From Phycisphaerae bacterium (GTDB lineage Bacteria > Planctomycetota > Phycisphaerae > Sedimentisphaerales > Anaerobacaceae), in assembly GCA_026386805.1 (NCBI GenBank), contig JAPLMX010000206.1, positions 1-64,000 of the forward strand: a stretch of DNA of 64,000 bases, given 5' to 3'. A program made the position numbers and the translations under genes. The notes under the pieces were generated by a model. That model saw nothing but the letters and a program-made list of their open reading frames with translations. It did no database searches and was not told the DNA's origin. This document shows, in pieces, positions 43,138 through 51,017 of this stretch (its first letter is position 1; each line of letters opens with the position of its first letter).

Positions 43138-44328
43138 ATGCCATCGCCAAACAAAGAAAAGTCCGTCCCAGTTACTCCGCCAAATTACGAAACTCTGTCG
43201 GGTTGGTGGGATACGTGGTCTCAAGGGCGTCCGGAACTCCTCGACTTTTGGGCGCGGGGTAACTTCACTCGGCGGCTTCTTGATCGGAAAGCAAATCGAC
43301 GCGCTGGGTGCATTGTGCGAGTGCAGTACATCGATGAAATGGACCTTGCGCTGCGCCGTCTCGCACTTCTTGGAATAGAGGTTGATTTCGCATGGGCTGG
43401 CCCCGTCAGTCCGCCGGAGTTGGTAATGGCCCCGCAGCATATCGCCTATGAAGATGCTGGCGGGTGGGGATACTCAACTTGTAGCGGTGACGAAATTGAT
43501 GATGGAAGCGGTAAGTGGGAATGGTGTCCGACGTTTGGCTTTGCATCTCTACTGCCAGATACCGTAACAGATTGGATGGCTACAGATGCCGCTGATTTCT
43601 TTAAGGCGGGTCAAATGATGGTTTACCCGATGGAGAATATTGGGCTACGTGAAACTCCAGCCCAGGAATCCGATGAACATTTGGGAGCGCTTGGCAACAG
43701 TATTTCCATTTCGCGTACCGCATCGCTCGCGAAAGTCTTGTTTGAACTCGATCTTCCCGTCCTTGAGGGAATGCCATTACGCGACACCTATGCTTTTTGT
43801 GAAGACAACGGGGATTCGTTGGCGAGGTTGAGGGTTGCGCTTGCAAAGTTGGTCGGAGAAGGCTCATCGACAATCGATGATGAAAAACTTGGAACTGTCG
43901 TCGCAGAAATTCGGGACGCCGTTGCTGAATTTCGCTTATCCGACAGTTCCCTTTCTGCACGGAAGACCTTAACAGCACTTGGAGCTTCCATTTCCACGTT
44001 CGGAATTACCGTGGGATTACAACTGGGTTTGGCTGCTGGAACCGCAGCTATCGGGAGCGTTGCCGCAGCGATGGCTACTCTGGCCCTATGGCACCGAAAC
44101 ATTGAGGCCGAGGGTGGACTCAAGACAAAGCCCTATTACGCAATTTGGAAACTCCAAGGCAATGATCGCAGGAAGGCTCAGTGGCGAGCGAGAACGGGAC
44201 CATGGTCGGTAATCGACAAAATGAAGTCCCTTCATGCTACGCCACCGGTAGAGCGGCTGCCACCCTACCATTGGCTGACTAAGCCCACCCCTGGCTGGTT
44301 AATGCCTACCGCATTTGTTCCAACATGA
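43138..44328 (+). CDS. Hypothetical protein in an integron-like gene cassette
   Basis: A 396-residue protein that I do not recognise. The N-terminal 120 residues are rich in Trp and acidic residues (SGWWDTWSQGRPE, DGSGKWEWCP). Residues about 255-275 are a charged helix. Residues about 285-320 (a Gly/Ala-rich run, ALGASISTFGITVGLQLG onwards) could be one membrane segment or a glycine-zipper helix. Base composition is more AT-rich than the flanking genes. No ribosome site is obvious, which is common in cassettes. The flanking core sites suggest it was acquired through an integron; such cargo is often toxin, defence or stress related, but nothing here shows which. Confidence 0.75.
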   Translation: MPSPNKEKSVPVTPPNYETLSGWWDTWSQGRPELLDFWARGNFTRRLLDRKANRRAGCIVRVQYIDEMDLALRRLALLGIEVDFAWAGPVSPPELVMAPQHIAYEDAGGWGYSTCSGDEIDDGSGKWEWCPTFGFASLLPDTVTDWMATDAADFFKAGQMMVYPMENIGLRETPAQESDEHLGALGNSISISRTASLAKVLFELDLPVLEGMPLRDTYAFCEDNGDSLARLRVALAKLVGEGSSTIDDEKLGTVVAEIRDAVAEFRLSDSSLSARKTLTALGASISTFGITVGLQLGLAAGTAAIGSVAAAMATLALWHRNIEAEGGLKTKPYYAIWKLQGNDRRKAQWRARTGPWSVIDKMKSLHATPPVERLPPYHWLTKPTPGWLMPTAFVPT

Positions 44329-44338
44329 ACGAGCAAAG

Positions 44339-44405
44339 GTCTAACACTACGTTCGAGGCGACCTGCGCGAAAAGCCGCGCAGGTGCCTCAACTTCACGTC
44401 ATGAC
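44339..44405 (+). other. attC-like recombination site
   Basis: R'' core GTCTAAC (44339-44345) is followed by an imperfect hairpin. GAGGC (44355-44359) pairs with GCCTC (44385-44389), and ACCTGCGCG (44361-44369) pairs with CGCGCAGGT (44376-44384), with an unpaired G at 44360. ACGT (44349-44352) pairs with ACGT (44396-44399). The outer R' box, expected as GTTAGAC, is degenerate (GTCATGAC). Structure, extrahelical base and position just after a stop all fit attC. Confidence 0.6.
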
Positions 44406-44455
44406 ACTCATAGGCTGCCGCAACGCAGCCTGGCAAGACCGAGCGGAGGATCAGG

Positions 44456-45244
44456 ATGAGAGAGTACGAGGTTATCGATACTAATGCGGACAACATCGGC
44501 GGTTGTGGTATCTGCCGCTACAAGAGCGGCAAGAACGAAGGACGTCGTCGCAAGTTGGATTGGCTCAAGAATCGCTACGCGGAAGGCTTGAGGTTCAAGG
44601 TGCTCCGCTCACGCGAATTCGGTGATATCGGGATGATCGAGTATGCCCCTGGCAGTCAGGCCTGGAGACCCGTCGAGGTGGAGGGTTACCTTGTCATCCA
44701 TTGCTTGATGGTCAATAGCAAGCACAAAGGGAAAGGACTCGGCGCTCTCTTGCTGGATAGTTGTCTGAGGGACGCGAAGAAGAGCAAGTGCCGAGGGGTC
44801 GCAGTGGTCACCAGTTCAGATAGCTTCATGGCCGCAAGCGCTTTGTTCCTCAAGGCGGGTTTTGTCTCGGTGGAGAATCGTCCTCCCTACGAGCTGCTCG
44901 TCAAGAAGTTCAAGAAAGCAGCCCCTGATCCTCGTTTCATCGTCGACAGGGAGCGAGTATTGAAGAGGTACAAAAAAGGCCTCACGATCCTGGCTGCCGA
45001 TCAGTGCCCTATGGTTGCCAAGTGTGTGAAGGATATTGCGGAGGCGGCCCGAGCCCTGGGGCTGGAGCCGAAAGTGGTGCGCGTCAGGAGCGCCAAGGCA
45101 TCCAGGGAGCTTCCGACGCCCTATGGCGTGTTCAGCATTGTCTACGATGGAAGGCTGATTGTGGAGCGTCCGGTCAGCGGAACGAGATTCAGGAACATCA
45201 TGAGTGGGAATGCAGAACAACGGGATCGAACGCGACTCCGGTAA
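44456..45244 (+). CDS. GNAT acetyltransferase with YoaP-like C-terminal domain
   Basis: A 262-residue protein. Residues about 1-165 are a GNAT fold with the acetyl-CoA loop HKGKGLGALLL and the strand-helix FLKAGFVSVE. Residues about 170-250 resemble the YoaP C-terminal domain (PYGVFSIVYDGRLIVERPVSGTRF), a thioredoxin-like unit seen fused to GNATs. The N-terminus (YEVIDTNADNIGGCGICRY) also matches YoaP-like proteins. Substrate is unknown. GGAGG lies 8 bases before the ATG, and a perfect 7-bp hairpin (AGGCTGC / GCAGCCT, 44412-44431) precedes it. Confidence 0.82.
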   Translation: MREYEVIDTNADNIGGCGICRYKSGKNEGRRRKLDWLKNRYAEGLRFKVLRSREFGDIGMIEYAPGSQAWRPVEVEGYLVIHCLMVNSKHKGKGLGALLLDSCLRDAKKSKCRGVAVVTSSDSFMAASALFLKAGFVSVENRPPYELLVKKFKKAAPDPRFIVDRERVLKRYKKGLTILAADQCPMVAKCVKDIAEAARALGLEPKVVRVRSAKASRELPTPYGVFSIVYDGRLIVERPVSGTRFRNIMSGNAEQRDRTRLR

Positions 45245-45312
45245 GGCCACCGCGGCCGGCGTCCTCAGCGGAGCGGTTCATCCCTCACGTTCGGCAAAAG
45301 GGGACATTGGAC

Positions 45313-45888
45313 ATGAAAGACTGGAGACCGCTGGCGTTTGCCTTGTGCATCGTTGTCTGGACTATTTTGTCCGGTTGCCCGGCCAAGGTGGATGACGCGC
45401 AGTTGGCCGCAATAGATAAAGCTGCATGGGATGGAGATCTCATGAGAGTTCAGGCCCTCCTTTCGAAAGACCCGAGTTTAGTCAATCGGCAGAACAAGGA
45501 TGGCGAGACTCCGCTGCACCGCGCAGCCGCTATGAACCAGGCGGAATGCGCGCAATACTTGTTGAGTAAAGGCGCGACGGTGAATGCCAGAAGCCGCAAA
45601 GGCTTCACGCCGCTGCATTACGCGGCTAGTTGCGCTCGACCCCAGTCTGAAGGACACACTGCAATGGTAGGGCTCCTGCTGAAGCACGGCGCGGACGTGA
45701 ATGTGCAGGATGCCGATGGTGATACGCCATTACATCTCGCGATCATGTTCGATTTTCCAGGAATAGCGAGATTGCTCCTCGAAAGTGGAGCCAAGACGGA
45801 TGTTACGAACAAGGAAGGGAGGACACCTAAAGACGTTCTTTTTCCTTGGCAAACCGAATGCCGCAGTCTCTTCGATAGGTCCGAGTGA
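45313..45888 (+). CDS. Ankyrin-repeat lipoprotein
   Basis: A 191-residue protein. The signal peptide ends in the lipobox ILSG-C22. Four or so ankyrin repeats follow (TPLHRAAAMNQ, TPLHYAAS, TPLHLAIMFDF, with GADVNVQDADG-type loops) to residue about 180. The protein is thus a lipid-anchored envelope protein with a protein-binding solenoid. AAGGGG lies 9 bases before the ATG. Two more exported small proteins follow on the same strand, one also with ankyrin repeats. Partner is unknown. Confidence 0.85.
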   Translation: MKDWRPLAFALCIVVWTILSGCPAKVDDAQLAAIDKAAWDGDLMRVQALLSKDPSLVNRQNKDGETPLHRAAAMNQAECAQYLLSKGATVNARSRKGFTPLHYAASCARPQSEGHTAMVGLLLKHGADVNVQDADGDTPLHLAIMFDFPGIARLLLESGAKTDVTNKEGRTPKDVLFPWQTECRSLFDRSE

Positions 45889-45924
45889 GGGGCCACTTCA
45901 CGCGGTCGCGAAAGGAGCTATACC

Positions 45925-46563
45925 ATGCCAAAACAGAGCGCTGTCGCATTCGTGGTTCTGTTTCTTGCCATCTCGCTTGGCTTTGCCTCTTGCGCGCGGG
46001 GGCCATCCAAGTTCACGGCAAGGATGTCATTCCGGGAAGATGTCAACCAAAGTTGGATACAAGAGGGATGGATAGAGTGCCAGTTCTCCGACGGGAATGT
46101 CAGTCTCGACTTCACATTCAAACCGCTGCAGTATCTTACGGTTACGCCCAAGGAATACACTTCCATCGAACCAACTGACCAGAAGGTCCCCCCGCTGCAA
46201 AGGGGTGTGAGTCAGCGAGGGAGCAATAGAGAAGGCGCCACCTCAGCCGGCAAAAGGACTGTCATTGCGCCATTTGCTGGAGGATATGTCGCCTCAGAAT
46301 CAGCACCCCCACAGAAAATCCTGGTATCGGACATCCGGGGAATCATCCAGGTCGGTCAAGGTGTTGGAGATCAAGCTGGAGAGGATCGCGTCGCGCGACT
46401 AATGGCCCCCAAAGTGCATCGCGTTCTTCTAAGGAACGGAAGGGAACTGACAGGGGAAATAGCCCCTCACATTGTCTCGATCGTGGGAACGCGTCCTTCA
46501 GGAGACAAGCATGCAATGCAAATCACTTCTCTACTGTTCCAGTCGGTTGAAATCGACGAATAG
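45925..46563 (+). CDS. Hypothetical lipoprotein
   Basis: A 212-residue protein with a signal peptide and lipobox (LGFAS-C). It matches no family I know. It has a beta-rich start (FTARMSFREDV, GWIECQFSDGNVSLDF), a low-complexity middle, and a C-terminal part (VHRVLLRNGRELTGEIAP). AAAGGAG lies 8-9 bases before the ATG. The gene sits between two ankyrin-protein genes in a tight same-strand row, so they may act together. Confidence 0.7.
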   Translation: MPKQSAVAFVVLFLAISLGFASCARGPSKFTARMSFREDVNQSWIQEGWIECQFSDGNVSLDFTFKPLQYLTVTPKEYTSIEPTDQKVPPLQRGVSQRGSNREGATSAGKRTVIAPFAGGYVASESAPPQKILVSDIRGIIQVGQGVGDQAGEDRVARLMAPKVHRVLLRNGRELTGEIAPHIVSIVGTRPSGDKHAMQITSLLFQSVEIDE

Positions 46564-46650
46564 AGACCAAACTCAGCGACAAGCCAGAAGTGTGCGAGCG
46601 TATCGGCCGCGCGCTCGGCGGCTGGCAAATCAGCACGCGCGAGGTGGAAT

Positions 46651-47367
46651 ATGAAACGGTACCACTGCATTCTTCCGTTGCAGGTTCTGACGGTTGCGAC
46701 TTGTTTTGTGCTGGCCACGCAGTGCTTTGCGACAGACGAGAACCCACCGGATGCGACCCTTCTGCTCGACTCGATCCGCCAAGGGAGGACGAACGATGCT
46801 TTGAATATGCTCGCAGGCACGGTTGACCTGAACAGGCGATTCGAGGCCGATATGACTCTCCTCCATTTTGCCGCTGCAAAAGGCAACACGGCAGTAATGG
46901 AAGTCATCATAGAGCGACGAGCAGATGTGAATGTTATGGCCAAGAACGGCTTCACGCCACTTCACATGGCCGCCATGTACGGGCATCCCGACGCGGCAAG
47001 ATTGCTTATTGCTGCAGGCGCGATCGTGAATGCGCACGAGGGCAATGGAACGCCTCTGCATTGGTGTGCATGGAAAGGTCAGGAGGGCAACTTTGCTTGG
47101 CGTTTCCGGCCAGTGAAGGATGCTCCCGAGTGGAAGCGGCAAGTTGCGGTCGCGCAGCTTCTGTTGGATAACGGCGCAGACGTGAACATAAAATGCAAGG
47201 ACGGTAGCACGGCTCTTGACAACGCCTTCCACTATGACCGTGGTGACTTGATTGAGTTGCTGAGGGCTCATGGCGGTACGTACACGTCGCGGACGTGGAT
47301 TTACATGATTCTGATAGGGCTTGTTGTCTTCTTCGGCATCGGACGGTTCTTGGTCGGGCGAAGATGA
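46651..47367 (+). CDS. Exported ankyrin-repeat protein with C-terminal membrane anchor
   Basis: A 238-residue protein with an N-terminal signal peptide (LQVLTVATCFVLATQCFA). Ankyrin repeats follow at residues about 35-205 (MTLLHFAAAKGN, TPLHMAAMYGH, TPLHWCAWKGQ, TALDNAFHYDR). A C-terminal membrane helix (IYMILIGLVVFFGIGRFLV) and RR tail end it. The repeats would lie outside the cytoplasm. A 25-residue segment (EGNFAWRFRPVKDAPEWKR) interrupts one repeat. GAGG lies 6-7 bases before the ATG. It is the last gene of the 43-47 kb island. Confidence 0.85.
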   Translation: MKRYHCILPLQVLTVATCFVLATQCFATDENPPDATLLLDSIRQGRTNDALNMLAGTVDLNRRFEADMTLLHFAAAKGNTAVMEVIIERRADVNVMAKNGFTPLHMAAMYGHPDAARLLIAAGAIVNAHEGNGTPLHWCAWKGQEGNFAWRFRPVKDAPEWKRQVAVAQLLLDNGADVNIKCKDGSTALDNAFHYDRGDLIELLRAHGGTYTSRTWIYMILIGLVVFFGIGRFLVGRR

Positions 47368-47592
47368 CCCAGACCCGCCGGACCAGAGGGTCCAGACTAC
47401 GTCGCTTGGCGCCCAGCCTGACCCTCGTGTTAGGCGCGAGCGGATCAAGCGCAAACCAACACCGACGCCAGGAAACCAAATCCTGAGCCGAAACCGAGCG
47501 TGGTTGAGCCGCTTGTGGGGCTGTTTTCTCCGGCACTGTTGGCAGTCATTTCTTTCGCCCCTACGGGGCTCGCGAGGGATGGGCCTTCGGTA

Positions 47593-47612
47593 CCCACCGT
47601 TGAAACGGTGGG
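47593..47612. repeat. CCCACCGTTGAAACGGTGGG hairpin
   Basis: A perfect 8-bp stem with a TGAA loop, followed by CTATG. It sits within a larger block (about 47550-47660) of short GC-rich stems typical of dispersed repeats. Confidence 0.6.
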
Positions 47613-47704
47613 CTATGATCGGTCGTCCCTGCGGGACTTGGGGCAACGACCGGGTGGATGAGCCCAGACACGGGGAGCTGAAGACAAAAGGAAGTATGTC
47701 TCTC

Positions 47705-47775
47705 GCAGAGACGCAGGGACGCAGAGTCTGAAATTGGCTTGCTCCCGCTCTTCTCTGCGTCTCCGCGTCTCCGCG
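47705..47775. repeat. GCAGAGACGCAG-type inverted repeat
   Basis: The left arm at 47705-47726 starts GCAGAGACGCAGGGACGCAG and the right arm (47752-47775) starts TCTCTGCGTCTCCGCGTCTC. They pair over most of their length. It is related in pattern to 3364-3452. Confidence 0.65.
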
Positions 47776-48054
47776 CGGGGGAGGTTGTGGTTGCGGCCGA
47801 AGGGACTGACCCGTTGGGCTGCCATTTCGGCAGTGGTGGAGGGAAGTCAAGGAATCGCGTGGGGAAGATCGTCCCCGTCGGCGGATCACGTTCGCAAGGC
47901 CTTGTCACACAAGGATTTACTGCTACCCATCTGGGACTCAAAAATATCCCTCGGTGGCACGGGTTTTGCTCGATAGTTAACCTATTGGCGTGATACATAG
48001 ATATGGCTGCAACAAAGCTTCGAAACCGCAATGGTTGAATCCGGAGGGATCGTC

Positions 48055-49008
48055 ATGGCCAGTGCCGCACAAGTCCTTGCCAATCGTTTGAACGCCCAGA
48101 AGTCCACCGGACCCCGTACGCCGGAAGGGAAAGAGGCGGTGTCGCAGAATGCCGTCAAGCATGGGCTGCTGGCCCAGCAGGTGGTCATCAAGGGGGAAGA
48201 TCCGGGCGAGTTTGACTCCTTTCGGGACCGGATGCGGGAGGAATTGGCCCCGGAAGGGGCGGTGGAAGAGATGCTGGCGGAGCGGACCGTCAGTCTGGCC
48301 TGGCGGCTGCGGCGGGCGGAGCGGCTTCAGAGTGCCGTCTACGAGACCGTCTACCGCGAGAACGCCCAGGACGTGGTACTCTGGCCCAAGCATGGCCTGC
48401 CGATTGAGCCCCGGCCGGACGAGACGGAAGTGATCCTGGGGCAGGTAGTGATGACGGACTTTGCCCACGCCAGGGTGCTCGACCGGCTGCTGGTCTATGA
48501 GCGGCGGATCGAGAACAGCCTGTACCGGACGATGGCGGAACTGCGAAAGCACAAGAAGCTGCGGGAGACGGACACGCCGACGCGGGAACCGACGGCAGAC
48601 AAGGACGAGACTGTCAAGTGTGGGGGGAGTGTCAAGTGTAAAGTGTCAAGTTGCAAGAGCGAAGAACGTCATGGCGCGGAGCCCAGCGACAAAGCCATCT
48701 CCAACCATCAGGATGGAAGATTGCTTCGCTCCGCTCGCAATGACATGCTTCCCACTTCACACCTCAGACTCCAAACTTCCGAAGAAGCGACTGGCGACGC
48801 CCCTACGAACGCGACTTCCCAGGAGCCGCCTGAAGGCGGTACTCCGAACGTGTCGGCGGGAGACCTTTCGTGCGAAACAAACCCAATTCCTTGGAGCGAT
48901 GGATGTGCCGAGCGGTCGTCTCCTTCGCTGCCGGATGCCGACCAGGCCCTCCGGTCTTCTTCTACGCGGGCGGATTGCGCTCTTGCCTGTCAGGCCGGCT
49001 TCTGCTAA
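48055..49008 (+). CDS. Conserved planctomycete protein with STGPRTPEGK motif; C-terminus built from repeats
   Basis: A 317-residue protein of unknown function. The N-terminal motif ANRLNAQKSTGPRTPEGKEA, then NAVKHGLLA, defines a family common in planctomycetes and acidobacteria. Residues to about 180 form a charged helical region (EEMLAERTVSLAWRLRRAERL). After LRKHKKLRETD the frame runs through intergenic-type repeats: GTCAAGTGT triplets, a RLLRSARNDM segment (the TTCGCTCCGCTCGCAATGACA repeat) and CETNPIP (the AAACAAACCCAATT repeat). The last 130 residues are therefore probably not native. ATG 48055 has GGAGGG 7 bases upstream. Confidence 0.7.
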   Translation: MASAAQVLANRLNAQKSTGPRTPEGKEAVSQNAVKHGLLAQQVVIKGEDPGEFDSFRDRMREELAPEGAVEEMLAERTVSLAWRLRRAERLQSAVYETVYRENAQDVVLWPKHGLPIEPRPDETEVILGQVVMTDFAHARVLDRLLVYERRIENSLYRTMAELRKHKKLRETDTPTREPTADKDETVKCGGSVKCKVSSCKSEERHGAEPSDKAISNHQDGRLLRSARNDMLPTSHLRLQTSEEATGDAPTNATSQEPPEGGTPNVSAGDLSCETNPIPWSDGCAERSSPSLPDADQALRSSSTRADCALACQAGFC

Positions 49009-49075
49009 ACAGGTAGCCCAAGGCACAAACGGTGCGGCTTGGGCCAAAAGGCAATGGATTGTAGGAGGTCGCGTC

Positions 49076-50518
49076 ATGCTGTTCATGAAGAGGACTGCTC
49101 ACCGGCGTCGGACATTGGCGGTGGCCACGTGGTCGATTTTGACGATGGCGGTGCTCGCCGGGACTCAGAGCGTTGTGGACGCCGAAGTGGGTGTTTTCGA
49201 CATTCGCGCTTGCGGAGCCCTCGGTGATGGAAAGACCCTCGATACGGCCGCGATCAACCAGGCGGTGGAGACGTGTGCCCAGGCGGGGGGCGGGCAGGTG
49301 CGCTTCCCGCCCGGACGGTACGTGTCGGCGACGGTGCACCTCAAGAGCCATGTCACGCTGTACCTGGAGCCGGGCGCCAGGCTGATCGGCGCCAAAGACC
49401 CCAACCTCTACCAGCAGCCGACCGTGCCGAGCTTCATGCCGGAGGCCAAGTGGGGCAAATGGCACCGGGCGTTGATCGTGGCCGATGGGGTGGAGGACAT
49501 CGAAATCGCCGGGGCCGGCGTCATCGACGGCAACAAGGTCTTCGACCGCACGGGCGAGGAGAAAATGCGCGGGCCGCACACGTTCGTCTTCGTCAACTGC
49601 CGCAATGTGACCGTGCGCGATGTGTCATTCGTGGACTCGGCTAACTACGCCATCTTCTTCCAGGTCAGCGAGCACGTGGATATCCGCAACGTCAAGTTCA
49701 CCGGCGGCTGGGACGGCGTGCATTTTCGCGGCGCGCCGCAGCATCCGTGCAAGGACGTCAGCATCATCGGCTGTCGTTTCTACACGGGCGACGACTCGAT
49801 TGCCGGCCGCTATTGGGAGAACGTGGTCATCTCCGATTGCATCGTCAACTCGTCGTGCAACGGCATTCGCCTCATCGGTCCGGCCACGCACCTGATCGTC
49901 CGCGGCTGCCTGTTCTACGGCCCGGGCGTCCAGCCGCACCGCAGCTCAAAACGCAACAACATGCTCGCGGGCATCTGTCTCCAGCCGGGGGCCTGGGACA
50001 GAACGACCGGCGATCTCGACGACGTTCTGATCTCCGACATCACGATGCAGAACGTCACGACGCCGTTTCACTTCATGCTCAAGCCCGGCAATACCGCCAA
50101 CCGCATCACCGTGACCCGTGTGACCGCCACGGGCGTATACCGCGCCGCCTGCTCCGTCGAGAGCTGGACCGAAGCCCCGTTCCAGAACGTGACCTTCCGC
50201 AACGTGGACATCGAATTCGAGGGCGGCGGCACACCGGCAAAGGTCTCCGCTCAGATCAAGGCTCCCGGCGTCGATGCCCGGCCGCTGCCGGCGTGGGGCT
50301 TCTACGCCCGCAAGGTTGAGAACCTCACCTTCCAGGACTTTCGCATGACCTGCGTCAAGTCCGACCGGCGGCCCGTGATGATCTGCGACGATGTGAACCA
50401 GCTTACGCTCGACACGTTCAGGTTTACCCGGTGCAAGGATGTCAACGAGCCGGTGGAGTTGAATCGCGTCGCGAACGTTCGCCTCTCCAACACGGACATA
50501 CCGCCTATGAAGAAGTGA
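49076..50518 (+). CDS. GH28-like polygalacturonase-family protein
   Basis: A 480-residue exported right-handed beta-helix enzyme. The signal peptide covers residues about 5-35 (LAVATWSILTMAVLAG). FDIRACGALGDGKTLDTAA is the usual opening of pectate-lyase-3 / GH28 superfamily proteins, and GDDSIAG and SSCNGIRLIG fall where catalytic and groove residues lie. Members cut or trim galacturonate- or rhamnogalacturonate-type chains. The ATG at 49076 has AGGAGG 7 bases upstream. Its stop codon overlaps the first base of an ATACGGATT shell repeat. Confidence 0.85.
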   Translation: MLFMKRTAHRRRTLAVATWSILTMAVLAGTQSVVDAEVGVFDIRACGALGDGKTLDTAAINQAVETCAQAGGGQVRFPPGRYVSATVHLKSHVTLYLEPGARLIGAKDPNLYQQPTVPSFMPEAKWGKWHRALIVADGVEDIEIAGAGVIDGNKVFDRTGEEKMRGPHTFVFVNCRNVTVRDVSFVDSANYAIFFQVSEHVDIRNVKFTGGWDGVHFRGAPQHPCKDVSIIGCRFYTGDDSIAGRYWENVVISDCIVNSSCNGIRLIGPATHLIVRGCLFYGPGVQPHRSSKRNNMLAGICLQPGAWDRTTGDLDDVLISDITMQNVTTPFHFMLKPGNTANRITVTRVTATGVYRAACSVESWTEAPFQNVTFRNVDIEFEGGGTPAKVSAQIKAPGVDARPLPAWGFYARKVENLTFQDFRMTCVKSDRRPVMICDDVNQLTLDTFRFTRCKDVNEPVELNRVANVRLSNTDIPPMKK

Positions 50519-50639
50519 TACGGATTTGGAAAAGTCCGTGCGCATCCGACTTTGTGGCATCGGCATCCTGCCGATGATACATGGGCTGGAAGCCCATGCC
50601 ACGGTCGGGTCGAGCGCACGAATTAAACCGAATCCGTAT
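50518..50639. repeat. ATACGGATT...AATCCGTAT shell element with nested insert (copy 2)
   Basis: Same outer sequence as 7798-7969 (ATACGGATTTGGAAAAGTCC at the start, GAATTAAACCGAATCCGTAT at the end). The insert here is a CATCGGCATCCTGCCGATG hairpin (50558-50576) plus ATGGGCTGGAAGCCCAT (50581-50597). Confidence 0.75.
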
Positions 50640-50779
50640 GAGTGCGTCGAAGCGCACGTGCGGTCTCCAACCGCGCAAAAAACGGCCCCGATTCGATAGA
50701 GCAGGGGGACCGTTCGTGAAGTGGTTCCCTTCCTATCGGCTATCGAGCGATCGAAGCATTACGGGGACTGCGGCGGATT

Positions 50780-51001
50780 TCACTTTTCCTTCGGCTTCTT
50801 TGCGCTCGCGGCGATCTTGGCCGAGAGCAGCATCAGCAGCCCGAAGACCAGCAGGACGAGGCCCCAGACCAGGTTGACGTTCATGCCCAGGGACCGCTTG
50901 AGCATCTCGGTGTCCGAGCCGGTTGCGACGCCGTGAATCAGCAGAAGCGCCCCAATGATCGAGAACATCAGGCCGATTGGCCAGCGAATATCCAAACCCA
51001 T
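50780..51001 (-). CDS. Small two-helix membrane protein
   Basis: A 73-residue protein with two hydrophobic helices (PIGLMFSIIGALLLIHGVA and LVWGLVLLVFGLLMLLSAKI) and a basic tail. It follows the symporter gene on the same strand after 16 bp, so it is probably cotranscribed and could be an accessory subunit. No named family was recognised. Confidence 0.75.
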   Translation of the reverse strand: MGLDIRWPIGLMFSIIGALLLIHGVATGSDTEMLKRSLGMNVNLVWGLVLLVFGLLMLLSAKIAASAKKPKEK

Positions 51002-51017
51002 AGTTACGCTCCTTTGG

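Larger units (their letters stand above)
47368..48054. other. Repeat-rich intergenic region
   Basis: No supported gene lies in 690 bp. A GTTAGGC core-like heptamer (47429-47435) shortly follows the ankyrin gene. A repeat block then carries a CGCCCCTACGGGGCT stem, the CCCACCGT / ACGGTGGG hairpin (47593-47612) and a GCAGAGACGCAG inverted repeat (47705-47775). Confidence 0.55.

Noticed and set aside
45220-45300. A possible attC after the YoaP-like gene, ending CTCACGTTCGGC
   Set aside because: The R'' and R' boxes do not match each other well and the inner arms do not pair convincingly.
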